Source: Rostratula benghalensis
Taxonomy: Eukaryota > Chordata > Aves > Charadriiformes > Rostratulidae
Assembly: GCA_013399305.1 (NCBI GenBank)
Contig: VXAI01000083.1
Location: 293,804-357,803 of the forward strand
Direction: 5' to 3'
DNA length: 64,000 bases
The translations under genes and the position numbers were made by a program. Each line of letters begins with the position of its first letter. Within the stretch, counting starts at the first letter, position 1. The notes beneath the pieces were generated by a model, which saw nothing but the letters and a program-made list of their open reading frames with translations, did not search any database and was not told where the DNA came from. This document shows, piece after piece, positions 29,701 through 41,711 of the stretch.

Positions 29701-32542
29701 AGGAAAAGCCACAAAAGCTTAAGCGAGCTACAGTCAAAATTGATTAAAAACAACGCAAGTATTTATAGTTACAAAGAACAAAACTTTCTACAGCCAGCTG
29801 GCCAGGGAAAAAAAAACAAACAAAAAAAGGCTTAGCTTGTGCAGATCTTGTGTAGTAGCAGATTTGACTCAGTGCAGTGGCATTTTGGATGCAAATGCTC
29901 AAAGGGTTGTGTTAGTAGAATGGACTCTGCAGAGAACAGATATAAAGGCCTGACTGTTTGAGAGCCTCATTCGTGCTCCGGTGAGAACCAAGTCCAAACT
30001 GAAGGGTTTAGCAACAACGGGGCAAACAAAGAGCAGCCAGAGGGACTGGAGCTGCATCGAGAGAGCAGGGCATGGAATAACAAGCTTCTGCAGCGCGAAA
30101 TAAACTCAAACAAAAGGCTGGTTTGGAAAAGCTTTGGCAGTGGAAATAACAGGACACATGTATACAGATTTCTTCCAAATGGCCAGCTAACCACTGCTGC
30201 TTGTAAAGCTGTGCACACGTTGTGTTCTGTGTTAGTGGTTAATCTGCAGCTGATTAAGGTCCACCCTGCCTGTGCGTGCAGGAAGAGGCATCTCCCGAAC
30301 AGATTGGGGAAATGATGTTCAACAACAGCACATCCACTCGCGTGATTTGCACTCACAGTAATCTTCACAACCAAGAGCCCATGAGATATAAAAATGGTCC
30401 TTCTGAGTCTAAGAAAAGGAGCCTCTGTGTGTAATGCAATTACTTCTCAGCTGTGGTGTGAAACACACTGGTGCATCCTTCTTGTCAGAGGTGGCAATTC
30501 ATGAACAGTGTTGGTTTTGCCCTTTGTCATGGAAGGCCCTGAGTACCTTGGAACATCAGACTGAGGTCGAGACCTGTGGAAGCCTTCCACATACTTCAGT
30601 GAGCTTTTGAAGATACTCTGCAGCTGAGTAAGAAATAGATATCCATGACTGAGAGAGCAATTTGTATTCGAATAGAAAAGAGTAGACTTCAAGGTACTGT
30701 CCCTGTGTGCTATACTTCAGCTTTGTCAATACTGTTTTGAGGTTACACAACAATGCAAATTACAGGTTTAATCAGAATGACACCACATGTACTGATGGAC
30801 ATTTCTGCCAGCTCGAGCAGTGGAAGCCCAGCACACCACGTGTGAGGCATAACCTGCATTGCTACAGGCATCAGGAGGGAATCCTTTTCCTCCTGCTCCT
30901 ATAGACTCAGCTGCATTGCCCAGGAAGCATTCCCAGCTAAAGCAGAAAGAGCCAGCCAGGGCCAGGGGCAAAGTGAGGACTTGGTAGGCTGATGGTCTCA
31001 TTTGGTGTGGCAAATCCTCCACTGACAATTTAGGAACATAATCCCCTCACTTTTATTAGTGACATGCTTCCATCTTCCACACAAATCAGAGACTACAGTT
31101 TCCCTATTACCACAAACTTCTATACAGTGATTTTTCTCAAAATAGGGTGCATTCGTCAAACTGCCCAGTGGGAATGTCTTTGCCCCTGAACATAGCAAGG
31201 ATTAAGGTGTGAAATTCCTATTAAGGCAAGGGGATTAGGCTGTTGCATTTACATAAGGATTTGACACAGAGGATCAGTGCATTGGTCGGTGTTTGCAGGC
31301 TGATGCACGGCCTCTGAGAGGGGCTAATAGCTGATGTTTCAGAAAAGGGGAAAGCTCCTCCCTCACAAAAGCACTTACATCTTTTTGCATGACGCTGCTT
31401 GGAGAGGCCAATTCCTTCTTGACGCCGTCAATGATCACTCTAAATCCTAAAGCATGAGTTATGGCATTGCCCTGATTATTGTCTCAATACATTTACATCT
31501 CAAGTGGTAAACTGGAAAGTAATTGATGAGAAAAGTGGTTGGATTTGGAAGCAACAAAATCTATGGAAATACCATACATACAAAAATATCTGTTAGGCAG
31601 GTACATTTCCTCTTCACTTCATGTTTCTAAATCTTCTTTGATTTTAGCCCTAGGAACAGAGTTTTAGTTCTTAGTACCTCAAGGCTTTTGATCAGGGAAG
31701 AAGATGCACAAACCAGCAATGCTTTCTGTTCTTGAGTTTATCATCAGATTCTTTAACATATCAGTTTATCCATGTTAGTGTGCATTTCATCAGTGAACTG
31801 TAAATATTCAGTGTTAGGGTTTATTTGTTTGGTTACTGCATAGCCCCTTGCATAATTAAACTACCCCAAAGCATTAAATTAACAACTGACTAGAATAGAT
31901 ATGTTATTATTTATGCCTGAAATAACAACAAAAAAAAAGTCCTGCAAAAGCAGAGCTTACAGTTTCAGTAATTCAAGGAATGTCACTATTAAATGTAACA
32001 GTATTAAGAGGAGAGGAGCTTCAGCCACCATCAGTTTCCTTGTGTTTCCTATGTTAGTCCTTAACACAGCTCCTCAAACTCTGCAAAGCTCCTCCACACG
32101 AGCTAACTCGCAGGGAGCTATTCATGTGCTGATGCTGACACTGGCTTGAGGAGTCCTGCTCCTCCAAGGTCCATCCAGTCTGACCTTAAGTAAAAATCAG
32201 CTGAAACATCAAATAATTTAGGATGACATAACCTTCACAGGAGCAGACACGAGAAACCAGGACTCCATAAAACCAAGGCCTGTGCCCAGATAATTAAATC
32301 ACAACGCTTTCACCTCAAAGTTCTTGGTTGCACAAAGTCTCAGGAGCAGTGCATCCTGATGAGGTAAAGTCATTAATAGCTATTTCATAGATAAAACCTG
32401 CTCAGCATAAGATTACTACAAAGAATGACCAGGTAGGCAGTCATACATTGGATTAAGGAGAAATGATTCATAAATCCAAATCCCAGTCTCAAATGTTTCT
32501 CTTTATCAGGACCTGATGAGAGCCTGCCTGAGCCAGAAGACA

Positions 32543-32893
32543 AATCACAGAACAGTTAGAGTTGGAAGGAACCTTAAAGATCATTAAGTTCCAAACCCCC
32601 TATCACGGGCAGGGACACCTCCCACCAGACCACGTTGCTCAAAGCCCCATCCAGCCTGGCCTTAAATACTTCCAGGGTTGGGGCATCCACAACTTCTCTG
32701 GGCAACCTGTTCCAATGCCTCACCACCCTCACAGTAAAGAATTTCTTCCCAATATCTAATCTAAATCTCCCCTCTTCCAATTTAAAGCCATTACCCCTTG
32801 TCCTGTCACTACACTCCCTGACAAAGAGTCCCTCTCCAGCTCTTCTGTAGGCTCCCTTCAGATATTGGAAGGGTGGTATAAAGTCTCCCTTTT
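32543..32893 (-). mobile_element. CR1 LINE, 3' fragment (copy C)
   Basis: It begins with atcacagaacagttagag and follows the CR1 3' end in reverse complement through the end of ORF2 to about 32893. A 68-codon open stretch on the minus strand (32780-32574) contains LDIGKKFFTVRV and HWNRLPREVV, the end of ORF2. It lies in the same orientation as DCX. Confidence 0.93.
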
Positions 32894-33766
32894 AATTTTA
32901 TACCTGCATTTCTGAAATAATGGGCTGCTTTTGGCACATGCTGTCACTTCCCTGACTCAGGGAGAAAAAGGTGGATGTTAAAGAAGCCATAAATAGTTTC
33001 TGCTGGTGCTCCCTTTTCTATTATGTTGACTTTGACTCAGCTCCCTGCAATTAAAGGGAACAAGAGAAAGACAAATAAAATTATCCCAGCTGTTTGTGGC
33101 AGACAGACCTGGCCTCCCAGCTGAGAGCTCTTTGTGCTGCTGAAAGCGTCACCAAGCAACCAGCCCTTGCAGCTGCCAGACTGCAAAAAAGAAGTGAAAG
33201 CATGACTTATGGAGAGGAAGCACATGTGAAGGGGATAAAGGTTGGGACTGAATCAATCTCCACTTTGCCTCCTGCCTAAATATGGCACTAAAGACAAGAA
33301 GAGATCACCCTCAACAGAACCCACCTGCTGAGGGGCAGAACCTGGGCACTTAATTTGTTTTAGAAACCAGACCCTTGGAGTACTAAACCCAGGTACCCTG
33401 TACACAATATCTGGATGCAATGAAAAAGAAGAGGGATTGAGTCCATTAGGATGCTTCCGAGACTTAGTATTCTTCATCAATCTTAGCTGGTGGTCCAAAA
33501 AGCAGCAGAAGGTGATCCACAATACAGCTGCCAGAATGATTATATTGTCCCAGCCATAAGTCAAACCCACATATAAGTAAAGTGGAGGTGAAAAAACATT
33601 GCCTGATAATTGAAACAATATGGCACAGAAAGCAAAGCAAACAGGCAAATCCCCATGCACACAAGCAGGGAATTAGTAAAATGGGAAGGGAAAAAATGGA
33701 TAGATACATGAACATTCAAACTAGGCTTTATGTTTTACTCATTGATATAGCAATGTTAGCTATTAG

Positions 33767-33781
33767 AAAAAAAAAAAAAAA
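33767..33781 (+). repeat. Poly-A run (A15)
   Basis: Homopolymer within the intron. Confidence 0.9.
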
Positions 33782-36700
33782 TACAGTAAAAGACCAAACC
33801 CAAAACCTGTTAAAAATGGATAACAGACATTCTTCCTACAAAATCTAGGCAGTGCTTTGAAAAAAACAAGGGTTGAGAAACCTTGACCAATATTACTCCT
33901 CCATCACTCTGCAGTATGAATAAGTCTTACAAACAAGTCATCTTCTGTTTTACTAAAAAACAGCTAAAAGAAAGACACGTGAAAACTTTCCAAACTTGAA
34001 CATTAAAGACCCATCGACAGACTTGTTTCAGGCTCCCTATGAGTTTAAATGCATGATGACACACCTGTCTGAACCCCCCAAATTAATTGCCTTAACCTGG
34101 GTCACCCAGTGCAGCTGAATCTAAGGCTGATGCCAGGAACCCTGAGACCCACTCTTGCTGCTTGAGTACCTGAAGCGCGCTGCTTCTCACCCGTGACATA
34201 CGCTATTTCCCGTAGCAACTACCTTCTTCTGGTTTGGCCAGGAAGTCTTTGGTGAGCTATGCTTAGAAGACAAAGGACCAAGTTGGTTTTCACCAATATT
34301 AAATATCATGAGATCTGTAAATTAGTACTCAGTGCGTCCACTTTTGGTCCAACTTTATTTTTCCATCTTCAATGTCCATTTTACACCAAATTGAACACTT
34401 CACACATGCAACTGGGAGCAATGCAAACCATGAATGTGAGGATCAGATGGCATTTTTTCCAGCATCTATTTTTTGAAAGAAAAATCCTACTGCAGCAACA
34501 GTGCAAACTGGAGCAGTTCTGCACTCTTTGGCGTTAAATCACTACCTGCTGCCAAGAGCAGTGCAAAAACTTTATCAAGAAGCTCACGATGTGGATAAAA
34601 TTCAAGGAAAAGCAGACATTTCAAAAGCTGTTCTCCATTTAAAACTGCAAGAAATGCCAAGATTTTAGAGATGTCTGTTGCCTTAGTGCTAAAAATAACA
34701 ATAGCCAACAACTCTATTGAGACTCTTACACAAAATTCAGCCAGCCTTATGGCTTCCATTTTGATTGCAAAATGCACACATAATTTGCAACCCTCTGTGA
34801 CTAGGGTTGTCTAAAATGAAGGAAAATCCCCTGTACCATTTACTCTCAAATTATTAAAATTCACTAGAAGCAAAACGATGCCTCAATTTTCAGTTGGTAT
34901 TAAGAGATGTAAGTTCTTGTTTCTAATCCATTATGAAGGGCTTTCAAGTAGGCAAGAATAACATTCTGAGCTCCTAATGTTGGCTATCTAACTCGACTCT
35001 TTGATACACTTAATTTACATGTAATCCTGCAGCCTGCCAGCAGTTGATAAGGTTCCTGATATGTGCACATTTGGGAAAGGGAAGTTTAGTCCTCTTAATG
35101 CCTTTCTGGAGAGCTGAGCCCCAAGATGGAAGGCTGCTCAGGTTTAAGGTTTCAAACAGATTTTTGCTTCTCTGCAAATGCTTCTCGAGATTTGTCCCCA
35201 AATAATTTATCTGCTAGGTTTAAAACTCTTGACAAAGTTGAAATGACTGCACTGCATTTTCACTTGTTTCCATTAGTAAAATACTTCACAGGCTCTTGTA
35301 GGTGGTATAGAAGAAGGGTGAAAGGTGTAATTTTTCTTTCCACTCCAATGATACTATTTTGTAGATATAAAGATAGTGCAAAAGTTAGAAACATCAAAGA
35401 AGCATTTGACAGAACAGACAAATCCTGAATTAATGGCCATACAACACACCTGACTGAAGAATGGACAAGTACATACACATTAAGAGCAAGACTTTTACAA
35501 GCACTATATTGTGTGCTCCTGATGTAGGATCACTCCATGCAGTTTTGACAAGCCCATTTCAAATGTTCCGCCATGCAGTGGGATGATGTGCCACCTCTCT
35601 ACAGAAAGTTAGGGTATTCCCCATTTGTACAGCTACGGCTGTAGCTTTTCTCAACATCTTTGATAGCTCCTCTCAACATTTTTGCATAACTAGAGACCTT
35701 AGACCTCCAAAGGAAGTGAATCCCAGCCACAGGCAAACTTCCAGTTTCACACTCACAGGCACAAAACCATACCAAGCCACAGAGAGCCATGTAAGCCTGG
35801 GTTATTTAGCACTAAATGCACCACAGTATACACCACTCTGACCACTTGTAACCCACTTGTGTTTCACCAAAGACCCAGTTATAACATAGCTCTTTTGATA
35901 ATGCAGCACCAAGCACCTCCATGAGCTCCTTCACCCCTTCTACCTGCTCCAAGAGATGGGAGGGTTGCAGAGGGCACAGCGCAGTCCTTGGAGAAACTTC
36001 CTATTTACTTTCATATTCTGACACACATTTGGGAACATGGAGAGGTGAAGTGGAAGGGCAAATAGAATACAGCAATATTTTTAAGAGCTGTTCCTTTCTG
36101 CCTGAGTTTTGAAGGCATACCATATGCTTTAGCATGTTGTTTTGATCCTGTGCTAAGATACTCTTTCCAGCCTGCCTCATCAAGATCAATCCTCTCTGCA
36201 GCACAGTTATTTTTAATTTAAAAAATAAAAGTAATTTCTACTACTGTGTGATACTTGGCACTTATGATCATCCATTACTGCCTGTTCATCTCAGTAGGTC
36301 TCCCAATTGTCTTCCAAGTTTCTTTACTACTATAATTCTTTTGTCACCTTCACCAAGTACTTCCACTTCCAGATCACTCAAGAAGACAGTAAACACCACT
36401 TGTATCTTGATATTAATTTTTACTCTGATAAAAAGTGATTTCTACCCTGGTTTCTTCTTCTAAACCCATTCCCCCTCTGTGGTAGTGTTTTCCCTTTCTC
36501 TCACTACTTCAGGTTCCTTAATAGATTCTTGCAGGATTCTTTCCTCATGATTTTTTAAAGTCCAAATGTCCACTGTCTCTCCCCTAGCCATTATTTTATT
36601 TGTTCTATTATAGATTACCAAGCTGAAAGAGTTTCCTAGTGTACTTTCACCACCAGATATACAGAGGTGAACAAGTACACCTATTAGTCACCATTCCTGG

Positions 36701-38503
36701 CCTCTCTATTCTTCTTTCAGCAACATTATGAGCGTGATGGGATGAGGAAGGGCACAAGAGATCATGTCAAGAGCGTAGGGGTACAACAATAGCTTGAAGA
36801 AATGCTTCTTTCACAGAAGCGTACGTGCACCACAAGATGCTTTCCTAAACTGATCATTCTTTCCTGTTCAGAGAACCAGAGAACATCTGTAGCCATAAAC
36901 TGTTCTTCCAGTAGCACACTTAGCATAGCTAAGTGTTTCGTGTGGTGGCTTGAACTGGTCCCTCACAACCAAGGAGCGATGTCCACAGCAAGGTGGTAGC
37001 AGAACCAGAGCTGTGGGCCCTGGCAGCCGCAGGGGACCGAGTGCCAGATAAGCAGCACAGAGCAGATGGTGAGGGCCGGGGAGTGCAAGAAGGGAGCCCA
37101 GAAGTCCTGCTCTCCCCTGCTGCCCTGCAGGCTCAGTGGCTGCATAATTATTCCTGTGGAGCCAATAAAGCTTGTTGTGCTCATTGTCCTCCTGATAACA
37201 GAGCTCAGACCTGGAGGACTGGAAGGACTGACCTCTCACGCCAATTCTGAGTGAAGCAAAATTGCCCAGAAAAATCCTTGTAATGAATGGTACATATTAT
37301 CTCATCTTCATCGTGTCTGTTTTTTCTCCATTTTGTTCATAATAAAGTCCCCCATTTGGGTAAAAAGAAGAAAGGGTTTTGGGTAAGAAGAAAGAATTAA
37401 TTTATCTTACACCCACTCTAGTTGAAAAATCCTTGATCTGAAGTATTTTCTAACACTAAAAAAATAGAGAGAGAAAAGCATCATGAGCCAATACATATAC
37501 ATTTTCCATTTATTTTAGAATATGTAGATTATTTAAAAACTGCTAATAATGATGAGATTTGCATTTATCTCAAAGAATAATTTAGAAGTAAGCAAACATT
37601 TTCAATGTGCAGTTAAAGACTCCTGTAAAATGCCTTTGATTTATCACAATAAGCAAAGAAAATTGAAAATTAGTACGACTCAAGGATGTCACTGTCATAG
37701 CACAACAGTCCTTGGGATCCTTTAACTAAAAGGAGAGTTCAGACTGCTTAGACAGCAAGTTGAGCTGCAGAGTTGTGGTCTGTAACACTTAGTAAAATGT
37801 ATTTATTGAGATGCATATACTCATATGCACATTGCTTGCTGTTAACCAGGGAACTAGAACTGTCTCTATTAATTCAGAAAGGACTGGCTGTACGTTTGCA
37901 GGGGAGGGTGTGTCTCATGGCTTGGAGCAGCAAATGCTCTGGCTATTAGCCTTGCTTATTTTTCCCTATTCAGTTTTAATTCAGAGCTAAGCAAATCTCC
38001 AAGAGCAGGCCTGCAATTCCAGCTCTGTATGCTAATCAATTTGCCACAGCCTGAGAAGCCCTGAACACAAGCTGGAACAGCCCTCAGCTTTCATGGCCTG
38101 TCTTTGCACTTCCCCACATATGCAGGCCTCCCTTAGCCAATCCTGAAAATCTGGATGAATTTAATTCCAACTCTTTTTTCTCCTCAACTTCTTTAGACAT
38201 ACTTTTATTACACACATTTCTGTGCTAGTATCTTTTGTCATCCCTAGCAGACCAGAGAATGGATGGAAGCTGTTATCCTCTGCACATGAGCGGAGCTATC
38301 ACCCCTTTCCTTACTGTCCCATGTAGAGACCTTTGAATGACACTTGCATTTCCCTACCTATTTGCACATTCAAAAGACAAGATGAAGAGGCTTTTGACAA
38401 GCTCTCATGCTCAGTCTGGGCCCTTTGCAACAAGGATTTATTTCCCTAACACTTAAGCTCCGTCAAGGGAGCTTGAAACTACATACGAAAAAGAATAAAT
38501 AAT

Positions 38504-38515
38504 AAAAAAAAAAAA
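38504..38515 (+). repeat. A-rich run
   Basis: Twelve A in an AATAA-rich context. Confidence 0.85.
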
Positions 38516-40845
38516 TAGAATAATCACTGGTTCTGTTCCATGAGCAGTTTCAGGGACAAGAAAGAAGGAAATATTGTGCTGGGTGATAGCTCTATCACAC
38601 TATTTCTTACCGGTCTCTGTTGTTATGGTGTATGCCTTGACCCACATATACTGCAGGGTCTTCCTAAAGAAAAGAAAAGTCTAATATGAGCTGTGTCATA
38701 ACTTACCTGAAAACAGGTTTCTGGTCAAAGGCCAGTAAGAGCTGAGAAGGGAAGGGAATAATTGGTTTCAGACAGACATGAAAAAGAGGGGCAACAGCGT
38801 GTGGAATATGGCATCAACCACCATCAGGTTCTCAAGGTGCCTCACACCCCGTGAATTCAGGGGGATATTCGCACAGTCTGTGAGCTGCTGCAGGTAGGGA
38901 GATGTGAGCAAACATACTATACACGATGCCACTCACAGCCTAAGACCGAGGACCTGGGTGCACCAAAATAAGCAAGACATTTCCCCATTGAAAACAGGGA
39001 AACAACACGTATTTGATTATTTTACATGATCAAAAAAAATTTTTGAGTCTAATTTTTGAGTAAAGGAAGAAACTAAAAGGCTTCCTTGGCCTGTCTCTGC
39101 TCCTGATATTCAGCCTAATTTCCCTTGCTCATTTTCAGCCCAGTTATTCCTAGATAAATCCTCTAGCACTACAGTGAATAATCCTCTTCTCTCCTGGGAT
39201 TCTGAGAGAAAAGGGAACATGTCACTCTGTATGACAGAAAGAACTGCCAAAATAAAGATGCTGGGGAGGACTGAATTTTTAGCATACGTCTCTTTCAGGG
39301 TGTGAATAGCACCGGGATTCAGTAATAGGGGCCACGTACTTCTAGGTCACCAGGTCAGTTCTGACTGCATCTTTCAATAATTTTGACAGCCTGCCATCTG
39401 TGACACAAGTAGCAGGTGTTCATGTGGATATTGGTCAGTACAAGTCTACTAGCAAGGCTCGTGTGTCTAGAAGATCAACAATTTCCAGCAAGCAGCAGTG
39501 CAACTCTGAAGCCTGTTCTGGACTTGAAGCCTCGCTGCCCCAAGAAGACAATAGATTCACCACAGGTTTATCCAGTGTTTGCAGAACAAAATGCCAACGA
39601 ATACACAGCACCAAAGCCCTGCTGGATGCCAGGCAGAAGCAGGACATATCCTCCAGAACCTGGCGCAGAGGCAAAGCAATGGTGAAACACCCATCAAAGT
39701 TGGCAAGATGATGGTCTCCTCCTCTGTCTCCCCTTGATCCACACATGCCTTGGGGACTGGATTGGAGGCCACATTGATAGCAATCAGGACATTCTCAATG
39801 CTCACAGAAGAACACATTTGATCAAGACTTCAGCTGCTGCATCAGACTGCTTCTGCTTTAATAGGTACAGGAATTAAGATACAGCATTCCAGATTGGCCT
39901 CTTTTCAGCGTGATTCTGTGGCTCCCAGACTCAAGTAAACAGAAACTATAAAACCATAAGGGTGCTGAATAACATCTTAGGAAATCTTCTGAATATTTTA
40001 GCATAAGCACTTAGCTACACGTTCATGGAAACTTGGCTTGCTCATTCTAGCAAATGATAAAATCCTTAAGGGATACCTGCGGACTAATTGGTTTTGTCTG
40101 TGTTAGTGTCTAGTCATTGCATGAATCAGGCAATGATGAATTTCCAGCTTAGACTAAGAGATCCCTAAAGATAGAGAACTAGGCCACGTTGTCTGGTGGT
40201 GTAAGTGACTTGGGTTCAGAAGTTCTTCAGCCCATACATTATTACTACACTTCCTTGCATGACACATGGTTGCTAGAGAGAAATAATCTCATGCAGACGC
40301 CCTAAATCAGAGTAGTCTGCAAAAGCAGAGAGGAGTGAAGCTGGGAGTTAATTCTCACTGTAAGTGGTTCATTGGGGGAGGTGACAAAGACAGGCAAAGA
40401 CCCTGCCCGCACAATTCCTCGGCTGCTCCTTGTGATGCAGACCTGTCCTCTTGGTATCAAAGTGGAAGATCTATGCAAGGTCTGCCAAATCTCAGCAGTT
40501 AACAAGAAGCACTGAGAAGAAAGGACTGAGAAAAAGATGCCAAACAGACAGTTTTATTGTTGCAGCTTTACTCAGCCAGCAGGGAAGATGGGACTCAGCT
40601 CTCCCTTGCTAACACATATTAGCTACTGCCAGAGCCTTTTGCAGGGGGCAGGATACAAAATGGACTTGCACCCATCTCTTGCTCTTCCCTCCCATTTGCT
40701 TTGGGGCTAGATCCCAGCTTTACATGAGTACATGTAAACTGCTTTGTTCTGGCATGACTTCAGCTGCATTGAAGGGGGTTTTTTAGTATCAAAAAGGGCA
40801 TTCAATTATGAAGTCTCAGAAGGATAAAGAGTTTCTGACATCCTA

Positions 40846-41711
40846 CCCCTTTGACACGCCAGAAGGCCGCGCTGCCATCCAGAGAGACCTGGACAGGCTG
40901 GAGAGCTGGGCAGAGAGAAATTTAATGAGATTTAACAAGGACAAGTGTAGAGTCCTGCATCTGGGCAAGAACAACTGCAGGCACCAGTACAAGTTGGGAA
41001 CTGTACTGTTGGAGAGCAGTGATGGGGAAAGGGACCTGGGGGTCCTGGTAGACAGCAGGATGACCATGAGTCAGCACTGTGCCCTGGTAGCCAGGAAGGC
41101 CAATNNNNNNNNNNNNNNNNNNNNNNNNNNNNNNNNNNNNNNNNNNNNNNNNNNNNNNNNNNNNNNNNNNNNNNNNNNNNNNNNNNNNNNNNNNNNNNNN
41201 NNNNNNNNNNNNNNNNNNNNNNNNNNNNNNNNNNNNNNNNNNNNNNNNNNNNNNNNNNNNNNNNNNNNNNNNNNNNNNNNNNNNNNNNNNNNNNNNNNNN
41301 NNNNNNNNNNNNNNNNNNNNNNNNNNNNNNNNNNNNNNNNNNNNNNNNNNNNNNNNNNNNNNNNNNNNNNNNNNNNNNNNNNNNNNNNNNNNNNNNNNNN
41401 NNNNNNNNNNNNNNNNNNNNNNNNNNNNNNNNNNNNNNNNNNNNNNNNNNNNNNNNNNNNNNNNNNNNNNNNNNNNNNNNNNNNNNNNNNNNNNNNNNNN
41501 NNNNNNNNNNNNNNNNNNNCAGTGAGGGTGATGGAGCACTGGAAGGGGCTGCCCAGAGAGGTTGTGGAGTCTCCTTCTCTGGAGACGTTCAAAACCCGTC
41601 TGGACGCGTTCCTGTGTGACCTGCTCTGGGTGTTCCTGCTGTGTCAGGGGGATTGGACTGGATGATCTTTCAAGGTCCCTTTCAATCCCTGATAGTCTGT
41701 GATTCTGTGTG
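40846..41711 (+). mobile_element. CR1 LINE, longer 3' fragment (copy D) interrupted by an assembly gap
   Basis: The left part encodes in one frame [20 protein letters not shown] and on through [16 protein letters not shown] to ALVARKAN, the region after the polymerase core of CR1 reverse transcriptase. After 415 Ns the element resumes with VRVMEHWKGLPREVVESP and ends at the tail gatagtctgtgattctgtgtg. It lies in the opposite orientation to DCX. It is 5'-truncated. The gap length seems about right for the missing middle of the element, so the gap probably hides only CR1 sequence. Confidence 0.95.
41105..41519. other. Assembly gap (415 N) inside CR1 copy D
   Basis: Both flanks are CR1 in the same orientation, so the missing bases are very probably the middle of the element. 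Confidence 0.99.

Noticed and set aside
29967..30374. 135-codon minus-strand ORF in DCX sense orientation as an alternative exon
   Set aside because: It does not preserve a DCX-like sequence, and the adjoining exons already join in phase without it.
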